DNA of 64,000 nucleotides from Saccharospirillum sp. MSK14-1 (GCF_003054965.1 NZ_MIES01000026.1:620001-684000); one strand, 5' to 3'; counted from the first letter of the stretch, positions 8,683-18,858 are shown. A program made the numbers and translations. Notes: a model not told the origin generated them from the sequence alone.

Positions 8683-10431
8683 TTAAGAGGTAACAGCCGT
8701 TGCCTGAGTGATTTCCAGACGAATGGTGCCGTTGCTGCTGTTGCCAAAGTCGCGGACCTGGATGGTGTATTCACCCGGTGTCAGGAACTGCTCGATCAGC
8801 GAGTTGGTGCCGTCGCCGCCGTCATCATCTTCCAGGTTTAAACCGCCACCGCTCAGCGTCAGCACGGTATCGGCTGAGCCAGAGCTGGCGCTGATGCTGA
8901 CGGTACGGGCGCTGTCGACGTTCAGGCGGTAGGTCAGCGGCTGGCCGTTGGTCATCTGACCGTAGACCACATCACCCGGTGCCACATCGCCGCTGTCTTG
9001 CAAACGGCCGACCGCTTCGGCCTGAGTCACGCTGATATCGAAGACGCCGCCAGACTCGCCGTAGGCCGATACCTGAATGCTGTAAGTACCCGGCTCCAGC
9101 AGGGTTTCGATGCGGGAGTTGGTGCCGTCGCCGCCATCGTCGTCGCTGAGGTTGACGTTGTTGCCAACCAGAGTGAGCAGAGTGTCAAAGTTGTCTGAAC
9201 CAACATTGATGGTAATTTCGGAGCGCTCTTCAACCGTCAGGCTGTAGGTGTTGTCGGTGCCGCTGTGCAAGCCGGTCAACTGTTCGCCCGGAGCAATGTC
9301 ACCTTCGTTGGTGAGGTCGCCGCTGAACGGTTCGATGCGTGCGCGCAGGTCGTATTGACCGCCGCTGCCAGAACCGAAGGATTGCACCAGTACGCGGTAG
9401 TCACCCGGACGCATGATGGAATCGATTTCGGAGTTGGTGCCGTTACCGGAGTCGTCGTTGCGCTGTTCACCATCGGGACCCTGAATTTCCAGGACGGTGT
9501 CGAAGTCAGATGACGCCAGGTTGATGGTCACTTGAGCCAGCTCGTCGATTGTTAAGCGGTACTCGTTATCGCGACCGTTACCCAGCACGCCGATGATTTC
9601 GTCGCCATTGGACAGCGGACCGCCATTGCGCATGCCTTCGGGCATTAAGCTGGCCGTGGTCTTCAAGAAGAACGCCTGGCCATTGGTGGTGGCAACGGCA
9701 GCACACTCGTCCACAGGCAGATCGCTCGACGGGCGCTGGCCGGGAATCAACGAGACTTCATAATCGCCCGGTTCAAGGTAGGTGGTCATGCGCAATTCAT
9801 TATCGCCACAGGCTAACGCCTGATCGCGGAAGTCGTCGTTGCTGATGCTCAGACCAAGACGGCCGCTGGCGTCGACCAGTTGCATCTCCAGCTCGGTGGC
9901 ATCGTCAACGCTCAGCGGGAAACTCAGGCGCTTATTGGCATCGGTTGCAGCCAGAATGGACTGGCCAGGTTCCAGGCGACGGGTAGAGCTTTCAGCGCTG
10001 ACGGCATTCAATTGGTAAGGGCCATAAGCATTGCTGTTCTGGCCGCTGACAATCAGCGTCACGCATTGATCCGCCGGCGGGTCGATCAGTACCAGACCGC
10101 CGTCGCCGCTGGTGGCTTTATTGCCCGCACCAATCAGGCTGTAATTTTCATCGATCAGTGACAGGCGAGCGCTGAACGGACCCTGAAACTCATACAAGGC
10201 AATGTCATCGCCATTGCCAGCACAGAAACGGTGGCTGGAATAACGGGTGCCATCGTTCAGGTTGACCGGGCTTGCCGAGGTCAGTTCACCGCGCAGGTTT
10301 TCGCCCAGCGCTGAGACCGGAACGTCTTCAGCAAATGCCTGGGAAGCAAAGGCGCTCAGAGTGGCGACCAGACTCAGACGGGTTAAAGGGCGAAGCGCCC
10401 TGAGGTGAGCTGCGCTCAGACGGCTGATCAT
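8683..10431 (-). CDS. Secreted protein with tandem PPC-like domains (copy 2)
   Basis: A 582-residue paralogue of the 6828-8561 product. Signal peptide about 1-34 (LSLVATLSAFASQAFAED). Two divergent N-terminal beta domains (about 40-290) are followed by three clear PPC repeats (about 290-380, 385-475, 480-575), each with an FDT/ADT-xL-xL strand, an acidic DD-SG/DDGG-GTNS loop and a GxYxLxVxxxG strand. The acidic loops could bind calcium. No catalytic domain is seen. AAGGAG lies 9 bases before the ATG. Such domains usually sit at the C-terminus of secreted peptidases; here they make up the whole protein. Confidence 0.82.
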   Translation of the reverse strand: MISRLSAAHLRALRPLTRLSLVATLSAFASQAFAEDVPVSALGENLRGELTSASPVNLNDGTRYSSHRFCAGNGDDIALYEFQGPFSARLSLIDENYSLIGAGNKATSGDGGLVLIDPPADQCVTLIVSGQNSNAYGPYQLNAVSAESSTRRLEPGQSILAATDANKRLSFPLSVDDATELEMQLVDASGRLGLSISNDDFRDQALACGDNELRMTTYLEPGDYEVSLIPGQRPSSDLPVDECAAVATTNGQAFFLKTTASLMPEGMRNGGPLSNGDEIIGVLGNGRDNEYRLTIDELAQVTINLASSDFDTVLEIQGPDGEQRNDDSGNGTNSEIDSIMRPGDYRVLVQSFGSGSGGQYDLRARIEPFSGDLTNEGDIAPGEQLTGLHSGTDNTYSLTVEERSEITINVGSDNFDTLLTLVGNNVNLSDDDGGDGTNSRIETLLEPGTYSIQVSAYGESGGVFDISVTQAEAVGRLQDSGDVAPGDVVYGQMTNGQPLTYRLNVDSARTVSISASSGSADTVLTLSGGGLNLEDDDGGDGTNSLIEQFLTPGEYTIQVRDFGNSSNGTIRLEITQATAVTS

Positions 10432-10460
10432 GAATTACATCTCCTTCGGGGGTAGGTCGC

Positions 10461-10524
10461 AGCCAGGTCCGACCTGGCTACACAGCAAGCAAGCGACTAT
10501 AGGGAGCCCGTCATGTTAGGTAAA
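10461..10524 (-). promoter_or_regulatory. Promoter and leader hairpin of the upstream PPC gene
   Basis: On the minus strand a TTTACC hexamer (10519-10524) and TATAGT (10496-10501) are 17 bases apart, a plausible sigma-70 promoter. The leader then carries a perfect hairpin AGCCAGGT / ACCTGGCT with a 3-base loop (10461-10479), about 30 bases before the start codon. Its role is unknown. Confidence 0.45.
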
Positions 10525-10566
10525 GTCGGACATTGCGCTTCGTGAGCGGGATCAGACTTTTGGTTT

Positions 10567-11016
10567 TTAATGCTTGCGTCCGGCCTGAACTTCCGGTTGG
10601 CGTAAATGCTGTGCGAGCTTGTCCAGTACGCCATTCACATAGCGATGCCCTTCACTGGCTCCAAAGACTTTGGACAGCTCAACACCTTCATTAATGATCA
10701 CCTTGTACGGTACGTCCAACCGGTGAACCATTTCATAGCTGCCCATTCGCAGTATAGCCAGTTCTACCGGAGTCATTTCCCGGGTGGGGCGATCGGTAAA
10801 ACGTTCGATCTGGGAATCGAGTTCCGCCTTGGTGGTGGCGACACCGCGCAGGATTTCAGTGAAGTATTCACCGTCGACCTTAGTCATATCGTGGTCGGTG
10901 TTGAACTCGGCTTCGATCTGGTTGATCGGCGATGACGACACCTGCCATTGATACAACGCCTGTACCGCCAGTCGACGGGCTTTGCGGCGAGCCGCCATGG
11001 ATGGACGATCGCTCAT
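10567..11016 (-). CDS. nusB: Transcription antitermination factor NusB
   Basis: A 149-residue RNA-binding protein that joins NusE (S10) on boxA in rRNA antitermination. The sequence shows [39 protein letters not shown] and [11 protein letters not shown], all typical. Its ATG overlaps the ribH stop codon (ATGA), so it is translationally coupled as the last gene of the rib-nusB operon. Confidence 0.96.
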   Translation of the reverse strand: MSDRPSMAARRKARRLAVQALYQWQVSSSPINQIEAEFNTDHDMTKVDGEYFTEILRGVATTKAELDSQIERFTDRPTREMTPVELAILRMGSYEMVHRLDVPYKVIINEGVELSKVFGASEGHRYVNGVLDKLAQHLRQPEVQAGRKH

Positions 11017-11507
11017 TCGCTGACCTCGATCTGCTTGAACAGGTTCACCATTTCCAGCGCCACCTGAGCGGCTTCGGCGCCTTTGTTGCCGGCTTTGGTG
11101 CCAGCGCGTTCAATGGCTTGCTCGATGGAATCGACGGTCAGTACACCGAAGATGACCGGCACGTCAGTGGTCAGGGAAACCGAGCTCAAACCACCAGCGG
11201 CTTCGCCAGCCACGAAATCGAAGTGCGGTGTGCCGCCGCGAATCACGGCGCCGAGTGCGACGATGGCGTCGTAGCGGTCGGTTGCTGCCAGCTTCTGACA
11301 GACCAGCGGCAGTTCATAAGCGCCCGGGGCGCGCACGATGGTGATCTGATCGTCTTTAATGCCGTGGCGTTTCAATGCATCGACGGCGCCGTCGAGCAGG
11401 CTTTCGACCACGAAGCTGTTCCAGCGGCCGACGACAATGGCGTATTGCGCGGCGTTGGGCGAAAAGTCGCCTTCCAGAGTTTTGAGCGAAGAGGTGAGTG
11501 TCGACAT
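11013..11507 (-). CDS. ribH: 6,7-dimethyl-8-ribityllumazine synthase
   Basis: A 164-residue lumazine synthase, which joins the pyrimidine product of RibD with dihydroxybutanone phosphate. Motifs: [36 protein letters not shown] and the final [14 protein letters not shown]. It overlaps nusB by 4 bases and follows ribBX after about 50 bases. The next step, riboflavin synthase (ribE), is not encoded in this operon. Confidence 0.96.
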   Translation of the reverse strand: MSTLTSSLKTLEGDFSPNAAQYAIVVGRWNSFVVESLLDGAVDALKRHGIKDDQITIVRAPGAYELPLVCQKLAATDRYDAIVALGAVIRGGTPHFDFVAGEAAGGLSSVSLTTDVPVIFGVLTVDSIEQAIERAGTKAGNKGAEAAQVALEMVNLFKQIEVSE

Positions 11508-11560
11508 CGTCCTATCCTGTTGGTGGAGCCGTGGCTCCAGGCAAAAATTAACGTGGCCGG

Positions 11561-12682
11561 TCAGTCGCCGGCCGCAGCGATATATTCTGTCACTTCCAGA
11601 TCGAAGCCGGAAATGCCACCGAATTTGATGGGCGAACTCAGCAAGCGCATCTTGCCGATGCCCAGCTCGCGCAGAATCTGCGAGCCGGTACCGATGGTGT
11701 TGTAGGTCCCGTATTTATCCACTTTGGGGTTGCGACGACTGGGCTCGCCTTTGCATTGTGCTAACTCGGTCAGCACATCCGGCGCCTGTTGGACGTCCAG
11801 CAAGACCACGCAGCCAGCGCCTTCTTCGGCGACGCGCTTGAGCGACGCATCCAGCGTCCAGCCGTGGCCACGCGGTGGTGCGACCCCCAATAAGTCGCGC
11901 AGTGTCTGGGCCACGTGCACCCGCACCAGCGTCGGTTCGTTGGGATCGAACGGGCCACCCAGCGTCAGTGCTAAATGCGTACCGCCGGTCACGCCATCGC
12001 GAAACACCTGAACCTCAAATGGACCGTTACGGGTTTCCAGACGATTGGTTTCAACGCGCTCGATGGTGCGCTCGTTCAGTATTCGGTAGTGGATCAGATC
12101 GGCGATGGTACCGATGCGCAGACCGTGTTCTTTGGCGAACACTTCCAGGTCGGGACGGCGCGCCATCTCGCCATCCTCTTTCATGATTTCGACGATGGCC
12201 GCAGCGGGAATCAAACCGGCCATGCGCGCCAGATCGCAGCCGGCTTCGGTATGACCGGCGCGGCTCAATACACCGCCGGGCTGGGCGCGTAATGGAAAGA
12301 TATGGCCCGGTTGAACGATGTCTTCCGCTTTGCTGTTCGGGTCGACCGCAACACGAATGGTGCGTGCCCGGTCAGCGGCGGAGATGCCAGTGGTGACACC
12401 CTGCGCGGCTTCGATGGAAATGGTGAAGGGCGTGCCAAAGGCTGAGCCGTTGTCCTTTTTCACCATGGGTTCCAGCCCGAGGAAATCGCAGCGCTCACCC
12501 GAGAGCGTCAGGCAAATCAGACCGCGCGCTTTGGAGGCCATAAAGTTGATGATCTCGGGCGTCACTTTTTCCGCCGCGACGATCAGGTCACCTTCGTTTT
12601 CACGATCTTCATCATCCATCAGGATGACCGGTTTTCCCTGGCGAATGTCGTCGATGATGTCTGCAATACTGTCCAGTGCCAC
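11561..12682 (-). CDS. ribB: 3,4-dihydroxy-2-butanone-4-phosphate synthase with degenerate GTP cyclohydrolase II domain (RibBX type)
   Basis: A 373-residue two-domain protein. Residues 1-200 are a complete RibB domain with [11 protein letters not shown] (23-33), [22 protein letters not shown] and DLARMAGL; it makes the four-carbon unit of lumazine. Residues 205-373 align with RibA but lack the zinc cysteines (RibA has C-x10-C-x-C) and the RQEGRNIGL motif; here the stretch reads [16 protein letters not shown] and [10 protein letters not shown]. It therefore should not have GTP cyclohydrolase II activity, and a separate ribA is expected elsewhere. GTG start with GAGG 7 bases upstream. Confidence 0.9.
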   Translation of the reverse strand: MALDSIADIIDDIRQGKPVILMDDEDRENEGDLIVAAEKVTPEIINFMASKARGLICLTLSGERCDFLGLEPMVKKDNGSAFGTPFTISIEAAQGVTTGISAADRARTIRVAVDPNSKAEDIVQPGHIFPLRAQPGGVLSRAGHTEAGCDLARMAGLIPAAAIVEIMKEDGEMARRPDLEVFAKEHGLRIGTIADLIHYRILNERTIERVETNRLETRNGPFEVQVFRDGVTGGTHLALTLGGPFDPNEPTLVRVHVAQTLRDLLGVAPPRGHGWTLDASLKRVAEEGAGCVVLLDVQQAPDVLTELAQCKGEPSRRNPKVDKYGTYNTIGTGSQILRELGIGKMRLLSSPIKFGGISGFDLEVTEYIAAAGD

Positions 12683-12734
12683 AGCGGGACCTCGTCGTTG
12701 TAAAAGAGCGACCGCCGTGCGGCCAAACTCGCTG

Positions 12735-13856
12735 TCAAGTTAGGGTAGCGCTCGGGCTTTTCAAGCGCGGTTGCAGCCGCCAGCACAGGTCAGTGCCGAG
12801 GCTGAGTCGTTCGATGACGTTAAATTGCTGGCCATCGCTCAATTGCGTTAAAGCGGTGGCGTATAAAGGGCGGATGGCCGAGCCCAGAAAAACCGGCGCC
12901 TGATACAACCGCACTTCATCGACCCAGCCCCCATCGAGCAAGCTGGCGGCCAAAGTGGCACCCGCTTCGGTCCAGATTTCATTGTAGCTTTGTTCGCCCA
13001 GCCAGGTCATAACCGCATTGAGGTCGAGCTGGCCGTGATGGTTTAAGGGTATTTCGTGCAGCCGGGCACCCGCATCGAGCAGTGCTTGTTGCGCGGCCTG
13101 ATTATCGTTCGGGCCGTGCAGCAGCCAGGTTTTGCCTTCGAGACTGAGCATCTTCGCGGTGCTTGGTGTGCGCAGGTGAGTGTCGAGCACAATGCGGTCA
13201 GGCTGGCGCGGGTGGTTGTCCAGACGCACGGTCAGCGACGGGTCGTCGGCCAGGACGGTGCCGATGCCGGTGAGGATAGCGCAGCTGCGCGCTCGCCCGT
13301 GTTGGACGTGAGTACGCGATTCTGCGCTGGTAATCCATTGGCTGGCGCCGTTGGCCAGAGCTGTTGCGCCATCAAGGCTGGCGGCTAATTTCAGGGTCAG
13401 CCAGGGTTGCCCGGTCCGCATGCGTTTGAGAAAGCCAAGGTTCAGCGCTTCGGCGTCGGCCGCCAGTACATCGCTGCGGGTCTCAATGCCCGTGGCTTCC
13501 AAGCGTGCCAGACCACGGCCGGCAACATTCGGATTCGGATCTTGCATTGCGGCAACGACCCGGCTGACGCCTGCCTTGATTAACGCATCGGCGCAGGGTG
13601 GCGTACGACCTTGATGACTGCAGGGTTCGAGCGTGACATAAGCCGTAGCGCCGCGCGCTTTATCGCCAGCAGCAGCCAGTGCATGAACCTCGGCGTGCGG
13701 CTCCCCCGCCCGTTGATGAAACCCTTCGCCGACCACTTCGCCATCGCGCACCAGCACACAGCCGACGCGTGGATTGGGGCTGGTGGTGGTCAGGCCGTGT
13801 GCGGCAAGTTGCAGAGCGCGGGCCATCCAAAGGGTGTCATGACGATAATCGGGCAC
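12735..13856 (-). CDS. ribD: Bifunctional riboflavin deaminase/reductase RibD
   Basis: A 373-residue enzyme for steps two and three of riboflavin synthesis. The N-terminal cytidine-deaminase-like domain has HAE at 54-56 and PCSHQGRTPPC (Cys 79 and 88) for zinc; the C-terminal reductase domain has TLKLAASLDG and GIGTVLADDPSLTVR. The start is GTG, two bases after the nrdR stop codon, implying translational coupling. Only about 52 bases separate it from ribBX, leaving no room for the ribE often found here. Confidence 0.95.
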   Translation of the reverse strand: MPDYRHDTLWMARALQLAAHGLTTTSPNPRVGCVLVRDGEVVGEGFHQRAGEPHAEVHALAAAGDKARGATAYVTLEPCSHQGRTPPCADALIKAGVSRVVAAMQDPNPNVAGRGLARLEATGIETRSDVLAADAEALNLGFLKRMRTGQPWLTLKLAASLDGATALANGASQWITSAESRTHVQHGRARSCAILTGIGTVLADDPSLTVRLDNHPRQPDRIVLDTHLRTPSTAKMLSLEGKTWLLHGPNDNQAAQQALLDAGARLHEIPLNHHGQLDLNAVMTWLGEQSYNEIWTEAGATLAASLLDGGWVDEVRLYQAPVFLGSAIRPLYATALTQLSDGQQFNVIERLSLGTDLCWRLQPRLKSPSATLT

Positions 13857-13858
13857 GG

Positions 13859-14317
13859 TCAGGGCTTCTTGCTTTCCAGCCGGTCGATCTCACTGCGAAA
13901 CTCGCTGAGATCTTGAAAGGAACGATACACAGAGGCGAAGCGTACATAGGCGACCTGATCGATATCGCGCAGTTCATCCATCACCGCTTCACCGACGCGA
14001 CGCGACGGCAGTTCGCGCTCACCGGTCGCGCGTAAGGCCTGCTTAATACGGGCAATGGCGGCTTCCACGTCTTCGACACTGACGGGGCGCTTTTCCAGCG
14101 CGCGCTGCAGGCCGGCGCGCAGTTTGATTTCATCAAAGGCTTCGCGGTTGCCGTTCTGCTTGATCAAGCGCGGCATTAACAATTCAGCACTTTCATAGGT
14201 GGTGTAGCGCTCGCCGCATTCCAGGCATTCACGACGCCGACGCACTTGCTCGCCTTCGGCGACCAGACGCGAATCGATCACCTTGGTGTCTTGGGCTTTA
14301 CAGAAAGGGCAATGCAT
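13859..14317 (-). CDS. nrdR: Transcriptional repressor NrdR
   Basis: A 152-residue repressor of ribonucleotide reductase genes. It has the four-cysteine zinc ribbon (CPFC at 3-6 and CLECGERY at about 31-38), RRRREC and an ATP-cone domain ([16 protein letters not shown]). It opens the nrdR-ribD-ribBX-ribH-nusB operon, a common gammaproteobacterial order. No NrdR box was recognised in its own upstream region. Confidence 0.96.
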   Translation of the reverse strand: MHCPFCKAQDTKVIDSRLVAEGEQVRRRRECLECGERYTTYESAELLMPRLIKQNGNREAFDEIKLRAGLQRALEKRPVSVEDVEAAIARIKQALRATGERELPSRRVGEAVMDELRDIDQVAYVRFASVYRSFQDLSEFRSEIDRLESKKP

Positions 14318-14726
14318 GGCGGTAGCGCTGACTCAAATACGTGAATTAGGGGGCAGACTTTAGAACGGCGTCAGTGTACTGGGAATGCACAGTTTTGGCG
14401 ATCAATTCACCCCTTTTACCGTCTTGACTTTTGCCAAGTCCGCCAGGAATCGGGCTTGGCGGCTGATGATTATTCACATGGCGGGCGTGCACCGTCTCAG
14501 TGCTTATCGGTGGTTGCCGATGGGTCGATCAAAGTATGAGCAATTCAGCAACTCTATGATTTCATTGGCTTTTTTATTGCTGTTCATTTTTTGATCAATA
14601 AATTGCAACAACAGTGTCATGCCGATAAGGCGTTGCTATAAAGAGGCTGTGCACAATTTTATCCACAGATTCTGTGGATGGATGCAGCCAAGCGGCATCC
14701 CAAGCGGAGTCGTCGGCTGAAGACGG
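14318..14726. promoter_or_regulatory. Intergenic region with DnaA-box-like inverted repeat
   Basis: A 409-base region between nrdR and the cytochrome c gene without a convincing gene. At 14659-14667 it holds TTATCCACA, a perfect DnaA box match, nested in a perfect 9-bp inverted repeat ATCCACAGA / TCTGTGGAT (14661-14679, one-base centre). A weaker stem, GCCAAG / CTTGGC, lies near 14436-14459. The nrdR promoter must also be here. No FMN riboswitch sequence was found. Confidence 0.4.
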
Positions 14727-15047
14727 TCAGCGACCAGGATTCAGGCTGGCGTAGTAGGCGGCCAGGTTGCGGATGTCAGCCTCAGACAGCCCCGCCGCCA
14801 GACTCCACATAACGGCGGCGTTGCCACCCTGTCGGTCGCGGCTTTTATACGCCTCCAGTGCGGACACCAGATAGGCTTCTTTCTGACCTGCGAGGTTGGG
14901 GTAGACCGGGGCATTGGAAATACCGGCAACACCGTGGCACCCCACGCATAACCGCGATTTATCGCGTCCGGCATCGATATCACCGTCTGCCAGGGCGGCC
15001 TGAGCGAACAAAACGAAGCAAAGGATAGACAGAATACGAGCGATCAT
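14727..15047 (-). CDS. Periplasmic monohaem cytochrome c (class I)
   Basis: A 106-residue protein with signal peptide ([20 protein letters not shown]), a haem-binding CVGCH motif and a likely methionine ligand in [16 protein letters not shown], as in small c4/c5/c553-type carriers. It probably carries electrons in the periplasm. AGGA lies 7 bases before the chosen ATG; an upstream extension of 20 codons lacks a site. It is close to sdaA on the same strand, without an obvious functional link. Confidence 0.88.
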   Translation of the reverse strand: MIARILSILCFVLFAQAALADGDIDAGRDKSRLCVGCHGVAGISNAPVYPNLAGQKEAYLVSALEAYKSRDRQGGNAAVMWSLAAGLSEADIRNLAAYYASLNPGR

Positions 15048-15100
15048 GAGGATTCCTGGCGCGGTGGAGGACGGCGTTAAGCTTAATGCTCGAACGCCAT

Positions 15101-16495
15101 TCAGCAAACCACCACGTTCACCGCCAGGCCGCCGAGGGCGGTTTCTTTGTATTTGGCGGTCATGTCCTCACCGGTCTGGCGCATGGTTTCGATGACCTGA
15201 TCCAGCGACACCCGGTGGTCGCCCGGTTCGCGCAAAGCCAGACGCGCGGCCTGAATCGCTTTAACAGCGCCAAAGGCGTTGCGCTCAATACACGGCACTT
15301 GTACCAGACCGCCCACCGGGTCACAGGTCATGCCCAGATGATGCTCCATGGCAATTTCCGCGGCGTGTTCGGCTTGTGCCGGGCTGCCACCGAGCACCGC
15401 CGCCAACCCGGCTGCAGCCATGGAAGACGCGACGCCAATCTCGCCTTGGCAGCCCATCTCAGCGGCTGAAATAGAAGCATTGCGTTTGTAAAGCCAGCCG
15501 ATGGCCGCGCAGGTCAGCAGGAAGTCGGTTTCCGCTGGTCGATCGAGCGTGGGCAGATGGAAACGGATATAAGCCAGCACGGCGGGAATAACACCCGCCG
15601 AACCGTTGGTTGGCGCGGTCACGACACGTCCCCCGGCGGCGTTTTCTTCATTGACTGCCAGGGCGTAAACGCTGACCCAATCGATTAACGCCAGCTCATC
15701 GGTGGCGGGTGTTTCCTGCAGCGCTTTCACCATGCGAGCGGCGCGGCGTTGCACGTCCAGGCCGCCTGGGAGGGTGCCGGTCAGCGTCATGCCTCGGTCG
15801 AGACAGGCGAACATGGCCTCAACGATCAGCTCGCACCAGCCAGCCAGATCGGTGTCACTGCCGCCCAAACCGAGTTCGTTATCACGCACCAATTGCGCAA
15901 TGCTCAGTTGATGCTGATCGCACTGAGCCAGCAATTCGGTGGCATTGAAAAAGGGGTAGGGCCGGCTGTCCGGGAATTCTTCGAGCAAATCACGGTGCGC
16001 CGAATCGCGTGCCAGTTCATTGGCAATGGCACCGCCGCCGACCGAATACCAGGTTTCGCTGAGCAGTACGATGCCGTTGGCGTCTTCGGCCGTGAAGCGC
16101 ATGCCGTTGGGGTGTTCGGGCAGGAAGACTTCTTTAAACAGACGCACGCTCTCATCGAGATCGAAACGCACATCGTGCTGACCGGCCAGTGGCAGGCGTT
16201 GTTCGGTGCGCACTGTCAGGAAGGTCTGATCGGCGTCTTGCGGATCGACGGTAGCCGCATCCAGACCACAGAAACCCAGGACCACGGCCTTATCAGTCGC
16301 GTGACCAACTCCGGTCAGCGCCAGCGAACCGTAGAGGTCGGCGCGCAGTTGTTGGACCTGGTCCAGCAAGCCTTTTTCCTGCAGGTGCAAGACAAAGCGC
16401 TCGGCCGCACGCATGGGCCCGAGGGTATGCGACGACGATGGGCCGAGCCCGACCTTGAACAGATCTTGTACGGAATAGGGTTGCATCAGCGGCAT
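15101..16495 (-). CDS. sdaA: L-serine ammonia-lyase (iron-sulfur dependent)
   Basis: A 464-residue single-chain serine dehydratase converting L-serine to pyruvate and ammonia. N-terminal beta domain [18 protein letters not shown]-terminal alpha domain with [31 protein letters not shown] and [19 protein letters not shown], which contribute the [4Fe-4S] cysteines. A second ATG at codon 4 (16486) is an alternative start. glyA, which makes or uses serine, lies nearby on the same strand but separated by a permease gene. Confidence 0.94.
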   Translation of the reverse strand: MPLMQPYSVQDLFKVGLGPSSSHTLGPMRAAERFVLHLQEKGLLDQVQQLRADLYGSLALTGVGHATDKAVVLGFCGLDAATVDPQDADQTFLTVRTEQRLPLAGQHDVRFDLDESVRLFKEVFLPEHPNGMRFTAEDANGIVLLSETWYSVGGGAIANELARDSAHRDLLEEFPDSRPYPFFNATELLAQCDQHQLSIAQLVRDNELGLGGSDTDLAGWCELIVEAMFACLDRGMTLTGTLPGGLDVQRRAARMVKALQETPATDELALIDWVSVYALAVNEENAAGGRVVTAPTNGSAGVIPAVLAYIRFHLPTLDRPAETDFLLTCAAIGWLYKRNASISAAEMGCQGEIGVASSMAAAGLAAVLGGSPAQAEHAAEIAMEHHLGMTCDPVGGLVQVPCIERNAFGAVKAIQAARLALREPGDHRVSLDQVIETMRQTGEDMTAKYKETALGGLAVNVVVC

Positions 16496-16594
16496 CCGTG
16501 AGACGGTGATGCCTATTGTTGATGGCGCTGCCGGACTTGTCGATTCGCAGGCTCACCGCAAAGCGAACCGCGAGTGTAGCGTTGGCTTGCCAGT

Positions 16595-17512
16595 TCAGCC
16601 GGTGATCGGTGGCGGCGCTTCGGGCGGGACTGATCGCTGGCGTTTTTCCTGACTGAGATACACACCGAGGAAGACCAGCGCAATGGCGAACCATTGCCAG
16701 AGATTGACGCGTTCGCCGAGCAGTAGCATCGAAAACAGCAGAGTGAAGGCGGGGAGCAAATTGGTGTAACCGGCCGAGACGGAGGCTTTCAAGTAGGTCA
16801 GCGAGTAATTGTACAAGCCATAAGCGCCCAGCGTGGCGACCAGCCCGAGGTAGACAATAGTGCCAAAGGTGGACAGAGAAATGGTTTCCGGCCAGTCGGC
16901 CAGCAATGCCAGTGGCAGGAAAAACACCGCACCGACACACGCCTGGAAGGCGGTAATAAAGAAGGCGGAATAGCGTTTGGTCAGATGCTTGACCATCAGG
17001 GTGTACCCCACCGCCGCCACCATGGCGAGCAACTCCAACGTATTGCCGAGCACGGCATTGGGCGCCTGATCATCGTCCTCACCCGCCAGCGTCATTAACA
17101 CCACGCCAACGACGGCAATGGCAAAGCCGATCCATTGCCGGGGCGAGGTGCGCTCTTTCAACAAAAAATAAGCCGCCACGGCGACCATCAATGGCAGCAT
17201 GGCGGTGATCATGCCGGCCTGGCCGGCGCTGGTGTATTGCAGCGCCTGAGCTTCGAAAATGAAGTACAGGCAAGGCTCGAACAGCGCCATACCGGCGAGC
17301 AGTTTCCAGTCGCCTTTTTGATAATGAAAGCCGTGGCGTAACCAGGGCCAGACCACCAAAAATGCCAAGGCGCCAACGCACATGCGCAGGAAGACGACGA
17401 TCATCGGCGACAACTCGGTGACCGCCAGTTTCAGCGCAATAAAGGAAGAGCCCCACAGCAGCATGGCGAGCAACAACGCCAGGTGAGCGCGCAGAGTGAC
17501 ATTATCCGGCAT
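16595..17512 (-). CDS. EamA/DMT-superfamily permease
   Basis: A 305-residue inner-membrane protein with about ten hydrophobic helices in two EamA halves (for example LALLLAMLLWGSSFIALKLAV at the start and LLLGERVNLWQWFAIALVFLG at the end). Such transporters export amino acids or metabolites; the substrate cannot be told. GAGG precedes the ATG. It lies just after the glyA terminator and before sdaA; a role with serine or threonine export is only a guess from context. Confidence 0.85.
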   Translation of the reverse strand: MPDNVTLRAHLALLLAMLLWGSSFIALKLAVTELSPMIVVFLRMCVGALAFLVVWPWLRHGFHYQKGDWKLLAGMALFEPCLYFIFEAQALQYTSAGQAGMITAMLPLMVAVAAYFLLKERTSPRQWIGFAIAVVGVVLMTLAGEDDDQAPNAVLGNTLELLAMVAAVGYTLMVKHLTKRYSAFFITAFQACVGAVFFLPLALLADWPETISLSTFGTIVYLGLVATLGAYGLYNYSLTYLKASVSAGYTNLLPAFTLLFSMLLLGERVNLWQWFAIALVFLGVYLSQEKRQRSVPPEAPPPITG

Positions 17513-17540
17513 GGCACGACCTCATTTTTGACCCTGTTAA

Positions 17541-17574
17541 ACAACAAAACCCCCTGCCGCAGCGCGACAGGGGG
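17541..17574 (-). terminator. Rho-independent terminator of glyA
   Basis: On the minus strand CCCCCTG and CAGGGGG form a stem around an 11-base loop, followed by TTTTGTTGTT. It sits about 20 bases past the glyA stop codon. Confidence 0.85.
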
Positions 17575-17595
17575 CTGGCGCTAATCCTGCCTTGC

Positions 17596-18858
17596 TCAGC
17601 GGTAAACCGGCAGCTTGGCGCAGATGCCCAGTACTTTCTGTTTGACCGCTTCGATCACGCTGTCGCTGTCGCCGTTTTCCAGCGAATCCAGCACGTCGCA
17701 AATCCAGCCGGCCAGTTCACTCGATTCGGCTTCGGTGAAACCGCGACGGGTGATCGCCGGGGTGCCGATGCGCAAGCCAGAAGTGACAAAGGGTGAACGC
17801 GGATCGTTCGGTACCGCGTTTTTGTTGACCGTGATGTTGGCACGACCCAAAGCCGCATCAGCGTCTTTACCGGTGTATTCCTTGCCGATCAGATCGACCA
17901 GGAACAAGTGATCGTCGGTGCCGCCGGAAACAATGTTGATGCCGCGTTCGATAAAGCTCGCCGCCATTGCTTGAGCGTTTTTCACCACTTGGGTTTGGTA
18001 CGCCTTGAAGTTCGGATCCATGGCTTCTTTAAAGCACACGGCCTTGGCGGCGATGACGTGCATCAGCGGGCCGCCCTGGCTTTCCGGGAAGACCGCGAAA
18101 TTGAGCTTTTTGTTCAGCTCTTCATTTTCTTCGGCCAGGATCAGACCACCACGCGGACCGCCCAGGGTTTTGTGAGTGGTGGTGGTGGTGACGTGCGCGT
18201 GCGGCACCGGGCTTGGGTAAACGCCCGCAGCAATCAGACCGGCGACGTGCGCCATATCGACCAGCAGGTAAGCGCCCACTTCGTCGGCAATCTTCCGAAA
18301 ACGCGCCCAGTCGACCACGCGCGAATACGCGGAGAAACCAGCGACGATCATCTTCGGTTTGTGCTCGCGCGCCAGTTGTTCAACCTGCTCGTAATCGATT
18401 TCGCCGGTTTCTGGGTTCAGACCGTATTGCACGGCGTTATAGATGCGGCCAGAGAACGACACCGAAGCACCGTGGGTCAGGTGACCACCGTGCGCCAGGC
18501 TCATGCCCAGAACGGTATCGCCGGGTTCGCACAGCGCCATGTAAACGGCGGCATTGGCCTGGGAGCCGGAATGCGGTTGAACGTTAGCGTAACCGGCACC
18601 GAACAGCTTCTTGGCGCGTTCGATGGCCAGATTTTCGACCACATCAACGTGCTCGCACCCGCCGTAATAGCGCTTGCCCGGATACCCTTCGGCGTACTTA
18701 TTGGTCAGCTGAGAACCCTGCGCCTGCATCACGCGCGGTGAGGTGTAGTTCTCGGAGGCGATCAGTTCAATGTGCTCTTCCTGACGCGCGCGCTCAGCTT
18801 CCATTGCCGCCCACAGGTCGGCATCGTAATCGGCGATGTTTTGAGTCTTCTCGAACAT
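17596..18858 (-). CDS. glyA: Serine hydroxymethyltransferase
   Basis: A 420-residue PLP enzyme interconverting serine and glycine and charging tetrahydrofolate. Motifs: [20 protein letters not shown], the tetrahydrofolate/PLP region [11 protein letters not shown], the Schiff-base lysine in [16 protein letters not shown], and [13 protein letters not shown]. The start ATGTTCGAG has GAGGAA 7 bases upstream; a TTG two codons earlier is less likely. A clear terminator follows. No PurR or glycine riboswitch sequence was recognised upstream. Confidence 0.97.
   Translation of the reverse strand: MFEKTQNIADYDADLWAAMEAERARQEEHIELIASENYTSPRVMQAQGSQLTNKYAEGYPGKRYYGGCEHVDVVENLAIERAKKLFGAGYANVQPHSGSQANAAVYMALCEPGDTVLGMSLAHGGHLTHGASVSFSGRIYNAVQYGLNPETGEIDYEQVEQLAREHKPKMIVAGFSAYSRVVDWARFRKIADEVGAYLLVDMAHVAGLIAAGVYPSPVPHAHVTTTTTHKTLGGPRGGLILAEENEELNKKLNFAVFPESQGGPLMHVIAAKAVCFKEAMDPNFKAYQTQVVKNAQAMAASFIERGINIVSGGTDDHLFLVDLIGKEYTGKDADAALGRANITVNKNAVPNDPRSPFVTSGLRIGTPAITRRGFTEAESSELAGWICDVLDSLENGDSDSVIEAVKQKVLGICAKLPVYR

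Noticed and set aside
14385-14594. 69-residue open frame in the nrdR upstream region
   Set aside because: No ribosome-binding site, unusual hydrophobic tail, no family resemblance; it lies in a probable control region.
12683-14726. FMN riboswitch before the riboflavin genes
   Set aside because: Searched by eye before ribB, ribD and nrdR; the conserved RFN blocks are absent.
16293-16940. 215-residue minus-strand open frame between sdaA and the permease
   Set aside because: Antisense-type shadow overlapping both genes in another frame, rich in Arg/Ala/His without family similarity.
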